Part shown: positions 9,893 to 18,631 of the stretch, piece by piece
Position numbering within the stretch: position 1 is the stretch's first letter
Layout: each line of letters starts with the position of its first letter
Assembly: GCA_018267575.1 (NCBI GenBank)
Contig: JAFDYF010000077.1
Span: 186,001-250,000, forward strand
DNA length: 64,000 nt
Reading direction: 5' to 3'
Origin: Bacteroidota bacterium
Lineage (GTDB): Bacteria; Bacteroidota; Bacteroidia; Chitinophagales; Chitinophagaceae
Made by a program: the position numbers and the translations under genes
Notes under the pieces: model-generated
Databases searched by the model: none
Told to the model about the DNA's origin: nothing
Seen by the model: the letters and a program-made list of their open reading frames with translations, nothing else

Positions 9893-9955
9893 AAACAATC
9901 AATGATTATTCAGGCAAAATAATGCTATTTTGGGCAGAAAATGAGATAATTGATA

Positions 9956-10237
9956 ATGCCTAATATTCGTTTTTTTTCTAAACTGGCTTTTATCTGCAAT
10001 TTGTGTTTTTTGATTGCCCTGATTGTTCAAAAGGCGCCTTTGCCATTGCAGGGCGAAATAACTGCCACCGTAATATTGATTGGGTATCTGTTTGCTGGTA
10101 TTATCAACCTCGTGGTCAACTTGATTTGTTTGGTCCTTTTCCTTTCAAAAAAACTTCAACCCTATCATTTACAATCCTGGCTGCTAGTGGCAAATTTTCT
10201 TTTCCTGATACCTGAGTTATTCCTCTTATTAAGATAA
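9956..10237 (+). CDS. Small predicted three-helix membrane protein
   Basis: From ATG 9956 this encodes about 93 residues with three hydrophobic segments (about 6-24, 33-60 and 69-90), with Lys/Gln-rich loops. It is the only plus-strand gene between two minus-strand operons and is read divergently from YfhO. I recognise no family. The even hydrophobic layout and clean frame favour a real gene over chance. Confidence 0.55.
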   Translation: MPNIRFFSKLAFICNLCFLIALIVQKAPLPLQGEITATVILIGYLFAGIINLVVNLICLVLFLSKKLQPYHLQSWLLVANFLFLIPELFLLLR

Positions 10238-10327
10238 TGCTGGTTGGCAGAGAACTGGTATGAGCAATAAGTTTCACAGCTATAAATGAAAATCGCAATT
10301 CACCATTGATTTTGATTGTTCGTTATC

Positions 10328-10921
10328 TCATCTAAAAGGTTTATAAAAGGCATGTGTAGCAAGGGCGAGCATGGGGTTATCTCCAGAAGTATCGCCATAG
10401 CAATAGATTTCATCATATTGACTGAGGTCGAACTGTGATTGAATTCTGGCTACTTTTTCTTCGCCAAAGCAGTTTTTGCCATCAATACATCCGGTTATTT
10501 TTTCATTCCTCACTTCCAGCAGGGTAGCGATGAGTGCTACCTGTTGCGCATCCGACCATTTTAACAACCAGTTTTTGGCAGAAGCGGAAACAATAACTAC
10601 CTCGGCGCTGAGCTCTTGTAGCTTTCTTATTTCCATGATTGCTTTTGGGCGTACCATCTCTGGTAGATTTTGCATAGCAAACCGATCGCATTTGAGTTGG
10701 AAATCATTAAGTGTTGTTTTGTTAAAAAAAAACCTCAGTATTCTTTCCTTTGCACTGCTATTGCTGATGATTTTTAGTTTGTAGGCAAGTAAAAAAGGAG
10801 CGTTGAGCAAAAAGCCGGTATAGAATAATAATGGTCCCTTCTGGAATTTGATCAACTCCAGAAAACTGTCTTTGTTAGTAATGGTACCATCGAAATCGAA
10901 AAATGCGATTCGTCTTTTCAC
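10328..10921 (-). CDS. HAD-superfamily IB phosphatase, candidate polyprenyl-phospho-phosphoribose phosphatase
   Basis: A 197-residue haloacid-dehalogenase phosphatase. Motif I is FFDFDGTIT (nucleophile Asp and acid/base Asp), motif II IVSASAK, and motif IV YGDTSGDNPML. This is the SerB-like IB layout with a helical cap between motifs I and II. The start is GTG 10921, overlapping the stop of the DprE2-like gene by 4 bp. It is the last gene of the UbiA-DprE1-DprE2 operon. In mycobacteria a separate PAP2-type protein (Rv3807c) is proposed to remove the 5-phosphate between the UbiA and DprE1 steps. I infer that this HAD enzyme fills that step here. SerB activity is the main alternative, but the operon argues against it. 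Confidence 0.85.
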   Translation of the reverse strand: MKRRIAFFDFDGTITNKDSFLELIKFQKGPLLFYTGFLLNAPFLLAYKLKIISNSSAKERILRFFFNKTTLNDFQLKCDRFAMQNLPEMVRPKAIMEIRKLQELSAEVVIVSASAKNWLLKWSDAQQVALIATLLEVRNEKITGCIDGKNCFGEEKVARIQSQFDLSQYDEIYCYGDTSGDNPMLALATHAFYKPFR

Positions 10922-11649
10922 AGGTTCATTTTTTTGAATTGGAATTCAGGAATGTTTTTAATGGCGAGCATGATCCATCGCCACATCCATTTTACATAAA
11001 TGGTATTTTTCTTTTTTTGAACCGCCGCATAAACGGCATTGGCAACTTCAGCAGGCTCTGCAGTAAGCGGCTTTGGCAGTTTTAGGTTTTCGGTCATGCG
11101 GGTATTTACAAATCCGGGCTTTACACTTAGTACATGCACCCCATCTTTGAACAGCTTGTTCCTTAATCCGGCCAAATAAGCAGAGAATGCTGCCTTGGTA
11201 CTGCCATAGATCAATTTGCTTTGCCGGCCTCTTTCACCAGCCACAGAACTGATGCCGACAATAATACCTTTTTTTTGCCCGGAATAATATTGGGCAATCT
11301 GGTTCAATATGGAAACGGCTCCTGTAAAATTCGTATCAATCATCCGATGGGTGATTTCAAAATTTTCGAATGCCGCATCTTCATCCTCCATCACCCCAAA
11401 TACACAGATACTAATATCGGGCTTGGGGTTAAGGGATTCAAAGAAAGATGGGTGGGTAGAAAATGCCAATGCATCAAAACCATAAACCTCGCAGGACACC
11501 TGATAACGTATAGCTATATCCGATTGCAGTGGTTTTAGGTCCATTGGTTTTCTGGCTGCAAGTTGAATATTGTGTTTGTTAGCTGCAAATTTCCGCGCCA
11601 TAGCAATGGCAATGTCTGAGCTAGCACCTAATATCAGTACGGTGGGCAT
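10918..11649 (-). CDS. DprE2-like SDR: decaprenylphospho-2-keto-pentose reductase
   Basis: A classical short-chain dehydrogenase of 243 residues. It has the NAD(P) glycine motif ILGASSDIAIAMA at the N-terminus, and catalytic Ser in GISSVAGERGRQ with Tyr and Lys in YGSTKAAF. The SSVAGERGR...YGSTK run followed by VHVLSVKPGFVNTRMTENLKLP is very close to my memory of mycobacterial DprE2, which reduces decaprenylphospho-2-keto-ribose to the arabinose form. It is 7 bp downstream of the DprE1-like gene and overlaps the HAD gene by 4 bp. A hydrophobic stretch near the C-terminus (about 225-235) may touch the membrane. Confidence 0.88.
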   Translation of the reverse strand: MPTVLILGASSDIAIAMARKFAANKHNIQLAARKPMDLKPLQSDIAIRYQVSCEVYGFDALAFSTHPSFFESLNPKPDISICVFGVMEDEDAAFENFEITHRMIDTNFTGAVSILNQIAQYYSGQKKGIIVGISSVAGERGRQSKLIYGSTKAAFSAYLAGLRNKLFKDGVHVLSVKPGFVNTRMTENLKLPKPLTAEPAEVANAVYAAVQKKKNTIYVKWMWRWIMLAIKNIPEFQFKKMNL

Positions 11650-11656
11650 GCTTATA

Positions 11657-12994
11657 TTATTGTTGGCTTGTCAAAAATAATCGGTCAGATTGAATAGAAC
11701 GGATTTTCCCCTTTGGGTTATATGTACTTACAATCTGTTTGAATTTTTCCAATTCAGGATAGCCTGCTGCAAGCACTTCAGGCTTCATGCGTGCATCCTT
11801 ACTCATGTACAACCTGCCGCCATATTTTAGTACCACTTGGTCCAGTTCATCCAAAAAATCAAACAAACCCTTACGCACAGGAAAGTCCAACGCCAATGTA
11901 TAACCTTCCTTTGGAAAGGATATCATGCTTTTCTGTTCCCCAAATACTTTAAGTACAGCTAGGAACGAACCTAATCCTTTTGCACTGATGCGTTGCAATA
12001 TCTCAATAAGCCCTTGTTTGACATCCAATGGCAGTACAAACTGATATTGAACAAACCCTTTTTTACCATAGCCCCGGTTCCAATGAAGGATGGCATCGAG
12101 CGGGTAGAAGAAAGGCTCATACGGCACTATATTGCTCAGTTCTTTTTTGGTGTTTTTTGCATAATAAAGAAAATTGAACGCTTTTACGGTAAGCGGGTTC
12201 AATACCCAGGATGGCAGATTGAACGGAAAGCTGATTTGTTTTTTGGATGGCAATTTGAGCGGGTCTTTTTCTTGTTTCTCACTCAGTTCATTCACGGTGG
12301 CATGCTCTCCCAAAATCAAAATACTTCTACCGAAATCTGCTCCTTTTTTAAGACAGTCAATCCATGCCACCGAATAGGTATAATGCTTATTTTCTTCAAA
12401 AAGTTTTAGGATCTCCTCAAGGTTAGCTGCTTTGATTTGTTTTTGTTTTATCCAGGAAGACTCTATTTTTTTGAGCCTGAACTTGGCTCGTGTGACCATC
12501 CCCGTTAATCCCATCCCACCGCAGGTGGCTTCAAATAAGTCGGGGTTTTGGGATGTTGAACAGCAGATGGTTTCTCCACTTGCCAGCATAATGTCCATAT
12601 CGATGATATGGTTGGAGAATGATCCATCCACATGATGGTTTTTGCCATGCACATCACTCCCGATGGCACCGCCCACCGTAATGAATTTTGTTCCGGGAGT
12701 AACAGGTAAAAACCAGCCTTGAGGTACGATTACTTCCAATATTTGATCCAAAGTAATACCGCACTGGCATTCAAAAATCCCGTTAATCTTATCAAAAGAA
12801 AAAATGTTGTCGTATTTTAAAGTGGAAATCGTTGTTGGCGCCAGGGAAGCATCCCCATAACAGCGGCCATTGCCCCTTGGGATGAAATGCGGGGTCTCTG
12901 CTATCAACTTTTCAAGTTGTGCATCAAAGGAAAATTTTTTTTCGTCCGCGTCTATAATGGGATAATTGCCCCAGTTGGCTATTTTTTTTTCCAT
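11657..12994 (-). CDS. DprE1-like FAD-dependent polyprenylphospho-ribose 2-oxidase
   Basis: A 445-residue vanillyl-alcohol-oxidase-type flavoprotein from ATG 12994. The FAD-binding half shows RGNGRCYGDASLAP, PVTPGTKFITVGGAIGSDVHGKNHH and GSFSNHI, matching DprE1 rather than sugar-lactone oxidases. The substrate half has YTLALDFPVRKGL and LYMSKDARM. The Lys of SKDAR (about residue 399) and the Ala of TLALD (about 368) are 31 residues apart, the same spacing as Lys418 and Cys387 in M. tuberculosis DprE1. The Cys targeted by benzothiazinones is thus Ala here. It sits 9 bp after the UbiA gene (from this start) and 7 bp before DprE2. The predicted step oxidises polyprenylphospho-ribose to the 2-keto sugar. 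Confidence 0.92.
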   Translation of the reverse strand: MEKKIANWGNYPIIDADEKKFSFDAQLEKLIAETPHFIPRGNGRCYGDASLAPTTISTLKYDNIFSFDKINGIFECQCGITLDQILEVIVPQGWFLPVTPGTKFITVGGAIGSDVHGKNHHVDGSFSNHIIDMDIMLASGETICCSTSQNPDLFEATCGGMGLTGMVTRAKFRLKKIESSWIKQKQIKAANLEEILKLFEENKHYTYSVAWIDCLKKGADFGRSILILGEHATVNELSEKQEKDPLKLPSKKQISFPFNLPSWVLNPLTVKAFNFLYYAKNTKKELSNIVPYEPFFYPLDAILHWNRGYGKKGFVQYQFVLPLDVKQGLIEILQRISAKGLGSFLAVLKVFGEQKSMISFPKEGYTLALDFPVRKGLFDFLDELDQVVLKYGGRLYMSKDARMKPEVLAAGYPELEKFKQIVSTYNPKGKIRSIQSDRLFLTSQQ

Positions 12995-13003
12995 TATCAA
13001 TTT

Positions 13004-13894
13004 TTAAAAAAAACGATAATCTTGTAAATATATAATCATAAAAAAACTGGCCATCCAACAGAGTATGGTCAATTGGATAAATCGGTCCTTATATAATATT
13101 TTGGTTGGTGAGCCGGATTCCTGCTGAACAAAGGTAATCTGTAAATAGCGCATGATGCCTGCAATCACAAACAAACTGGTATAATATAAACGATAAGCAT
13201 GCAGTCGAGCGTAGGTATTCGGGTCAAGGGTGTACATGATATAGGCTACAATAATGATGGCTGCAAACAGGCCTAGCATGGTGTTTAAGAAATCAAGGTT
13301 GTACCCTTTGATGGATTTGCGCATATCCTCTCCCGTTGAAATTTTTAATAAAATATCATCGCGCCTTTTGGCGATTGACATAAACAGGGCCAATAGAAAG
13401 GTCATAATGATCAGCCATTCCGAGGTATCGATATTGTTGATCACTGCGCCTCCCTTCACCCTCAGCACAAAACCGGAAGAAAGGATTAAGATATCCAAAA
13501 TAGAAATATTTTTAAGCCCAAAGCAATAGGCTAGGTTCAGTAAAAAATAGATTCCTGATACAAAAAGGAACTTAAAACTATGGTCAATTAGATAACCCAA
13601 TAATGCACCCACAACAATCAGATAGATAGAGATAATGATGGCTGTGTTTTTTTTGACCATCCCGGATGCCAATGGGCGTTTGCTTTTTTCGGGATGTTTT
13701 CGGTCATCTTCAATATCGCGATAATCGTTGATGATATAAATACTGCTTGCGAAACAGCAAAAAGCCACAAACCCACCAAGCATCAATATCAACTCGTTCA
13801 GCTCAAAAAAGTGCTTTGCAAAAAAAGAGGGGATAAATAAAAAAAGATTTTTTGCCCAATCTTTTGGGCGCAAAAGTTTAATGTACTGCTTCAT
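13004..13894 (-). CDS. UbiA-family polyprenyl-phosphate phosphoribosyltransferase (DPPR synthase-like)
   Basis: A 296-residue integral membrane prenyltransferase-fold protein from ATG 13894. It opens with IKLLRPKDWAKNLFLF. The first Asp-rich motif is NDYRDIEDDRKHPEKSKRPLASG, whose RDxExDRxHPxKxxRP form is characteristic of decaprenyl-phosphate phosphoribosyltransferases (Rv3806c type). The second is MSIAKRRDDIL. About eight or nine helices can be counted. It is the first gene of the four-gene minus-strand operon. The predicted reaction transfers phosphoribose from PRPP to a polyprenyl phosphate in the membrane. Ubiquinone or haem prenylation is less likely from the motif form and the neighbours. 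Confidence 0.9.
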   Translation of the reverse strand: MKQYIKLLRPKDWAKNLFLFIPSFFAKHFFELNELILMLGGFVAFCCFASSIYIINDYRDIEDDRKHPEKSKRPLASGMVKKNTAIIISIYLIVVGALLGYLIDHSFKFLFVSGIYFLLNLAYCFGLKNISILDILILSSGFVLRVKGGAVINNIDTSEWLIIMTFLLALFMSIAKRRDDILLKISTGEDMRKSIKGYNLDFLNTMLGLFAAIIIVAYIMYTLDPNTYARLHAYRLYYTSLFVIAGIMRYLQITFVQQESGSPTKILYKDRFIQLTILCWMASFFMIIYLQDYRFF

Positions 13895-13922
13895 ATTTTC
13901 CAATATAACACAATATACAGAT

Positions 13923-13930
13923 CAAAGCTA
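13923..13930 (-). promoter_or_regulatory. -7 promoter element of the UbiA-DprE1-DprE2-HAD operon
   Basis: On the minus strand TAGCTTTG matches the Bacteroidota -7 consensus TAnnTTTG exactly, 29 bp upstream of ATG 13894. A -33 TTTG is not clear. The rest of the intergenic DNA (13931-14064) shows nothing else I can support. Confidence 0.45.
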
Positions 13931-14064
13931 GTAGAAGCAAATGATAAAACTAAACCTAATGGGTTGGTAATGAAATTTTAATAAGGTCTTGGATTTTGTA
14001 AATTGCAATGTTTGCTTGGTTGGGATCTGCTGGCCTATTGATAAGATAAGTTTTATTAACTCAA

Positions 14065-14072
14065 TAGATTTG
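14065..14072 (+). promoter_or_regulatory. -7 promoter element of the thiolase gene
   Basis: TAGATTTG matches TAnnTTTG exactly, about 50 bp upstream of the thiolase ATG. The -33 element is not obvious. Confidence 0.4.
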
Positions 14073-14122
14073 TTGACCTGTTTGTCATTTAAAAATTTTA
14101 CTTAATAAATAATCAGCTTTCA

Positions 14123-15334
14123 ATGGACGCTTTTATTATAGATGGTGCAAGGACTGCCATTGGCAGTTTTGGTGGCTCCTTATCAACCATTAGGGGCGAT
14201 GATCTGGCTGCTTTGGTGATCAAAGAATTGATGGCTCGGACTGCAATGTTGCCCAAGGAAGCAGTGGATGATGTGTTGTTGGGTTGCGTGAACCAGGCTG
14301 GCGATGACAATCGAAACTTGGCTAGGATGGCGCTTTTGCTGGCAGGTCTACCTTATTCGGTTCCCGGGGAAACCATCAACCGCTTATGCGCATCGGGCAT
14401 GAGTGCTGTGGTGAACGCAGGTCGGGCAATCCAATTAGCAGATGGTGATATTTTTATAGCGGGCGGCATGGAACACATGACCAGGGGACCATGGGTGATT
14501 TCAAAATCCAGTAAACCATTTGGCAACGATGCGCAGATGTATGACAGTAGTTTTGGCTGGCGTTTCATCAATCCACTTCTCCAAAAAATGATAGGCACCG
14601 AGGCTATGGGTGAAACCGCAGAGAACCTGGCCGAGATGTATAAAATCAGTCGGGATGATCAAGATCTTTTTGCTTATCAATCGCAGATGAAAGCTGCGGA
14701 TGCACAAAAGAGTGGCCGTTTGTCAGCAGAAATAGTACCGGTAGAAATAAAAGATAAAAAAAATACATGGTTATTTGATCGGGATGAGTTCATAAAGCCC
14801 GCCACCAATCTGGAAGTGTTGGGAAAATTGAAACCCGCTTTTAGAAAAGAAAATGGCACGGTGACAGCGGGCAATTCTTCAGGACTGAATGATGGGGCTA
14901 TTGCCCTCTTAATGGCTTCAGAAAATGCGGTAAAAAAATATAAACTAAAACCCAAATCTAGAATTGTTGGTCATGCCGTGGTAGGCGTAGAGCCGCGGAT
15001 TATGGGCATTGGGCCGGTAGGTGCTACCAAAAAAGCATTGGCAAAAGCGGGACTCAGCTTGGCTGATATGGATATCATTGAATTGAATGAAGCTTTCGCT
15101 GCACAAAGCATCGCTTGTATACGCGAACTCGGATTGGACGCGGATGACCAAAGGATAAACCCCAATGGAGGCGCTATTGCTTTAGGCCATCCTTTGGGAA
15201 TGAGCGGTGCTCGTATAACCTATACGGCCGCCCTCGAACTTGAAAAACAAAACAAGCGCTTTGCACTGGCAACTATGTGTGTGGGAGTGGGGCAGGGCTA
15301 TGCCATCATTTTGGAAAATGTTTCCAGTCGATAA
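14123..15334 (+). CDS. pcaF: Acyl-CoA thiolase, 3-oxoadipyl-CoA thiolase type
   Basis: A 403-residue thiolase. The nucleophilic Cys lies in [11 protein letters not shown] (near residue 91), the His in [16 protein letters not shown] (near 355) and the second Cys in CVGVGQG (near 388). Internal blocks such as [24 protein letters not shown] and FGWRFINPL match PcaF/PaaJ 3-oxoadipyl-CoA thiolases more closely than biosynthetic acetoacetyl-CoA thiolases. These enzymes cleave 3-oxoadipyl-CoA to succinyl-CoA and acetyl-CoA. No other aromatic catabolism gene is present here, so in this organism it may simply act as a general thiolase. It is a single gene, convergent with the YihY gene 4 bp away. Confidence 0.85.
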   Translation: MDAFIIDGARTAIGSFGGSLSTIRGDDLAALVIKELMARTAMLPKEAVDDVLLGCVNQAGDDNRNLARMALLLAGLPYSVPGETINRLCASGMSAVVNAGRAIQLADGDIFIAGGMEHMTRGPWVISKSSKPFGNDAQMYDSSFGWRFINPLLQKMIGTEAMGETAENLAEMYKISRDDQDLFAYQSQMKAADAQKSGRLSAEIVPVEIKDKKNTWLFDRDEFIKPATNLEVLGKLKPAFRKENGTVTAGNSSGLNDGAIALLMASENAVKKYKLKPKSRIVGHAVVGVEPRIMGIGPVGATKKALAKAGLSLADMDIIELNEAFAAQSIACIRELGLDADDQRINPNGGAIALGHPLGMSGARITYTAALELEKQNKRFALATMCVGVGQGYAIILENVSSR

Positions 15335-15337
15335 TGA

Positions 15338-16309
15338 TTATTGGGACTTTTCTTTTAATTCCCGCTCATCTGCCATCAATTTTAGGTGATGGATACTAAC
15401 ATTGAGCTCATAACCGATAAGTAATACCAAAGAGTTGAAATAAACCAGCACCATCAAAATCAAAATGGTGCCAATAGATCCATATACTTTATTGTAGTTG
15501 CCAAATTTATTCACCCAATAGGAAAAGACCAATGTGGTCACAATGATGAGGAAAGTGGCCAGTATGGTTCCGGGTGAGCTGAGGTTCCAACGTTTTTTTA
15601 CTGCTGGAGCATATTTATAAATAAAAGCGATAGAATAATAAAACAATGGGATAATGATTACCCATCTCAAAATTTTAAAAACCCATTGTGCAGAATGGCT
15701 TTTGATGTCCATCCATTTTAGAATGTTTTTAAGCAGTTCGTCCTGGGTAACCAAGATAATGACCGACCCGATCAAAAAGCAAATGATGAGTGCCGTTAGT
15801 TTGATGGCCATCCACCGATTTTGAAAAACATTTCTTTTAGTATTGTATATAAGTGACTTATTGAAAGAGCGCATGAGCCCCATCATGGCATTTGATGAAT
15901 AAAAAATGGCGAGCAAAAAGCCAAACGACAAGAGTCCCACACGTTGTTTTACCAAAAAATCTTCCAGAAAACCTTTGATCAGTACATAGGTATTTTGGTT
16001 GGGGGTGATGTCTTTGGTCACCAACAGCAATTGCTTTTCTATACCTTTTGATATGGGTAGATAGGGGATGAGGGTGCAAAGAAAAATGGCAGCCGCGGGG
16101 ATAGCACTCAGGAAACTGAAGGAAATGGCCCTGGCACGATCATTGAGTCCGACTTTTCTTACTTGACTCAAAAAAAAATGAATCACATCATATAAGGGAA
16201 GGCCATCGAAACCTGGCAAAATAATTTTTTTGCTTTTGGCCTCGGCAAAGCGGTAGGGGAGTGAGTTGTAAAAAACTCGTTCTATTTTTTTGACCAATGC
16301 AATTGCCAC
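15338..16309 (-). CDS. YihY/BrkB-family inner membrane protein
   Basis: A 323-residue protein with a cytoplasmic N-terminus and about six membrane helices. RARAISFSFLSAIPAAAIFLCTLIPYLP is the family's hallmark, and QRVGLLSFGFLLAIFYSSNAMMGLMRSFN and PGTILATFLIIVTTLVFSYWVNKFGNYNKVYGSIGTILILMVLVYFNSLVLLIGYELN follow in the usual order. The family was once annotated as RNase BN, which is incorrect, and its function is unclear. No ATG lies near the start; the frame begins at GTG 16309, 11 bp after the mltG stop, consistent with co-transcription. Confidence 0.85.
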   Translation of the reverse strand: MAIALVKKIERVFYNSLPYRFAEAKSKKIILPGFDGLPLYDVIHFFLSQVRKVGLNDRARAISFSFLSAIPAAAIFLCTLIPYLPISKGIEKQLLLVTKDITPNQNTYVLIKGFLEDFLVKQRVGLLSFGFLLAIFYSSNAMMGLMRSFNKSLIYNTKRNVFQNRWMAIKLTALIICFLIGSVIILVTQDELLKNILKWMDIKSHSAQWVFKILRWVIIIPLFYYSIAFIYKYAPAVKKRWNLSSPGTILATFLIIVTTLVFSYWVNKFGNYNKVYGSIGTILILMVLVYFNSLVLLIGYELNVSIHHLKLMADERELKEKSQ

Positions 16310-16319
16310 GACTACAAAT

Positions 16320-17354
16320 TTATTTTGCTGGCTGCTTCTTCGCAGCCATGAATGAATCCAGTGCTTTTTGGTATTCCTTGGCGTATTTCATGTGTTGTGA
16401 ATAATCCTCTGCAAAATTGGAATAGCCAGAAAAATCTGATTTAGCTACAAAGTAAATATAGTTTGTTTTCGGAGCTGTGAGAACGGCATCAATGGTTTCT
16501 TCGGATGGGGTGCAGATTGGGCCAGGAGGAAGCCCTACATATTTATAGGTGTTATACGGAGACTCCACGTCTAAATATTTATGGTAGATACGCTTCAACT
16601 CAAAATTGCGCATCGCGTATTTGATGGTAGGGTCGGCGGATAGTTTCATGCCCTTTGATATCCTATTCAAATAAGTACTAGCGATAAGCGATTTGTCTTC
16701 TTTTTTGTTTGTTTCTTCTTCTACAATGGAGGCTAATATATAGGTAGAGGTAGGATTCAAGAGTTTAGCTGAGGCCTGTTTTTTTCTTATTTCGGTCCAG
16801 AAACCCTGATAAGCCCCCCTAAATTTTTTGAAAACTTTGGAAGGGTTACTGTTCCAGAAAAAAGTATAGGTATTGGGAAAAACAGTCGTCATGACTGTGT
16901 TGGAGTCCAGCCCATATCTTTTTAAGGTATCATTATTGTTAAGAAAATGGATGATGGAAAGAGAATCGCATTCCAATTTTTTGCCAATAAGTGAGGCCAG
17001 GTCTTCCTTGGTCCTGATTTTGGTGATGACCAAATTCACGGGTAACTGCTTGCCATTTCGCAGTATGCGGGCAATATCCAACAGGCTCATGTTTTTCCGG
17101 ATCTCATATTTTCCTGCCTTCACATTGTTTGGGTAATCCAGTTTTTTAGCTATTAATTCAAAAATTCCCGGGTTTTTTAGCACGGTATCTTTTTTCAATA
17201 GATCGATTACCTGGTTATAGTTCATCCCCGTTTTGATATACAGATTGTATTTTTCTTTTTCAAAGGCTGTTGCGGGCCCTATCAGTTTCCAGACAAATAA
17301 AATGCCGCTAAAAAAGAGGAGGAGAATAACAGAAAGAATGATTTTTTTGGTCAT
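16320..17354 (-). CDS. mltG: Endolytic murein transglycosylase
   Basis: A 344-residue inner-membrane protein with one N-terminal membrane anchor (residues 5-22), a LysM-like subdomain (about 40-110) and the YceG catalytic domain. ILASIVEEETNKKEDKSLIASTYLNRISKGMKLSADPTIKYA contains the catalytic Glu and the L-x-AD-PT region. SPYNTYKYVGLPPGPICTPS and TNYIYFVAKSDFSGYSNFAEDYSQHMKYA complete the family pattern. MltG cleaves nascent glycan strands near the membrane and sets strand length. It is followed by the YihY gene on the same strand and separated from secG by a terminator. Confidence 0.95.
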   Translation of the reverse strand: MTKKIILSVILLLFFSGILFVWKLIGPATAFEKEKYNLYIKTGMNYNQVIDLLKKDTVLKNPGIFELIAKKLDYPNNVKAGKYEIRKNMSLLDIARILRNGKQLPVNLVITKIRTKEDLASLIGKKLECDSLSIIHFLNNNDTLKRYGLDSNTVMTTVFPNTYTFFWNSNPSKVFKKFRGAYQGFWTEIRKKQASAKLLNPTSTYILASIVEEETNKKEDKSLIASTYLNRISKGMKLSADPTIKYAMRNFELKRIYHKYLDVESPYNTYKYVGLPPGPICTPSEETIDAVLTAPKTNYIYFVAKSDFSGYSNFAEDYSQHMKYAKEYQKALDSFMAAKKQPAK

Positions 17355-17389
17355 AGATAAAATATTGGCAGCCCAAAATAAATAAAAAA

Positions 17390-17411
17390 CCCTGCTACTG
17401 AAAGTGCAGGG
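17390..17411 (-). terminator. Intrinsic terminator after secG
   Basis: CCCTGC (17390-17395) pairs with GCAGGG (17406-17411), and on the minus strand the stem is followed by GTTTTTTATT. It lies directly after the secG stop, so the miaB-to-secG operon probably ends here and mltG starts a new unit. Confidence 0.65.
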
Positions 17412-17432
17412 CTTATAATATTTTTTTTATCA

Positions 17433-17759
17433 CTATTTGCCAGGCTGGGGCAAAGGCATTGGTGCCTGCTGCTGTTGTGCAGGTGCCGATTGCGTTGCGT
17501 TCACTTTGGTATCCCTGACCTGGGTAGAACTGGATTTTTGCATAAAGAAAGCCGAAAAAATACATAATAGGGCAACTATAATGGATAAGGTCCAGGTTCC
17601 TTTTTCAAGTACATCGGTAGTTTGCTTTACACCCATGAATTGGTTGCTGAAACCTCCAACATTAGCAGCTAACCCACCACCTTTGGGGTTTTGTACAAGA
17701 ATTATGAAACCTAGAAACACACTCGCCAGCACTATCAGTATTACAAAAAGAATCGTCAT
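17433..17759 (-). CDS. secG: Preprotein translocase subunit SecG
   Basis: A 108-residue protein with two membrane helices (about 2-22 and 54-73). The loop IILVQNPKGGGLAANVGGFSNQFMG followed by TDVLEKGTW is the diagnostic SecG sequence. The C-terminal tail is Gln/Pro/Ala rich (QQQQAPMPLPQ), as often seen in Bacteroidota. SecG assists SecYE in protein export. It follows a conserved hypothetical gene by 1 bp. Confidence 0.95.
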   Translation of the reverse strand: MTILFVILIVLASVFLGFIILVQNPKGGGLAANVGGFSNQFMGVKQTTDVLEKGTWTLSIIVALLCIFSAFFMQKSSSTQVRDTKVNATQSAPAQQQQAPMPLPQPGK

Positions 17760-17760
17760 A

Positions 17761-18621
17761 TCAATGTTCGTTTATTTGTTCGATTTTGGCTGCAAAATAA
17801 GCGCTTTTGCCGGGATTAAGCAAACTTAATTTACGGTAAAGCTCAATAGCGTTCTCGTTTTTACCCTGTTTTGCCAGCACATCGGCCATGGCTTCGGTAA
17901 TGATCTCCTTTTGTTGGATGGATAAGGCGGCATATCCTTCCACCGCAGTTTGCATATTGGCATCGGAAACTGGTTCTGTTGTTGTTTTCTGTGGCAGTTT
18001 CTTCATGGTTTTCAGCCAGTCGGTAAAACTCCTGAGTTGTTTCCCAAGTTTATCCTGCTGAAGGTCTTCCAGGCTTAGTTTGATGCCCAGTGAGGCAAAA
18101 TAATCAACCGTGTGATAGGCGTTGAATATAAATTCTTCTTCTTTAGGCTGAATGACTTCTTTTTTTGGTTCTTCCTTAATTTCAATTGGTTCAAGCGGAG
18201 TAGACGACACTTCCTCAACGGAAACAGAGGCAGCCTCAATAGGAGTAGGCTGGGTATCTTCAATGGAAACCGGTGCAGCTTCAATAGGGGTGACCAAGGG
18301 CTGGCTATTTTCTATAGAAGTTGTTGTTGTGCTGATTTCCTCAGTTTCTGTTTGTATCGGCGCTTCCATTTTTTTCTCCGTTGTCTCGTTTTGTAAAAGC
18401 CATTGCAGCCAAAAAGGATTTTGGAAATAGAGGGCTGTTTTTTTTGTTTCTTCCAAAAAATGGTCAGCCTTTTCCTTGTGCAATTTTTTTGACAGCAGAT
18501 AATGGCTTGCACTAAAAAATGGATACTGCTCGCAAATACTTTCTATCCGGTTCAAAGCAACCTCATCAATCGAGTCAACCTTGAAAATCTGATGTACGAT
18601 GGCGCTGGCATTTCCGTTCAT
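17761..18621 (-). CDS. Conserved hypothetical protein of the lptE-secG cluster
   Basis: About 286 residues from ATG 18621; an upstream in-frame ATG at 18666 lies inside the lptE-like gene and is less likely. The N-terminal 90 residues are helical (SICEQYPFFSASHYLLSKKLH). The middle (about 90-175) is a low-complexity Thr/Ser/Pro/Glu stretch with degenerate TPIEAA-V-S-VE repeats. The C-terminal part has a TPR-like end, EAMADVLAKQGKNENAIELYRKLSLLNPGKSAYFAAKIEQI. No signal peptide is seen, so it is probably cytoplasmic. It is found between lptE and secG in related genomes as far as I recall. Function unknown. Confidence 0.8.
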   Translation of the reverse strand: MNGNASAIVHQIFKVDSIDEVALNRIESICEQYPFFSASHYLLSKKLHKEKADHFLEETKKTALYFQNPFWLQWLLQNETTEKKMEAPIQTETEEISTTTTSIENSQPLVTPIEAAPVSIEDTQPTPIEAASVSVEEVSSTPLEPIEIKEEPKKEVIQPKEEEFIFNAYHTVDYFASLGIKLSLEDLQQDKLGKQLRSFTDWLKTMKKLPQKTTTEPVSDANMQTAVEGYAALSIQQKEIITEAMADVLAKQGKNENAIELYRKLSLLNPGKSAYFAAKIEQINEH

Positions 18622-18631
18622 GCAAATTGTT

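Noticed and set aside
11657..12994. Reading the DprE1-like gene as a sugar-lactone (gulonolactone-type) oxidase
   Set aside because: Active-site blocks and the adjacent UbiA, DprE2 and HAD genes fit the polyprenylphospho-ribose oxidase far better.
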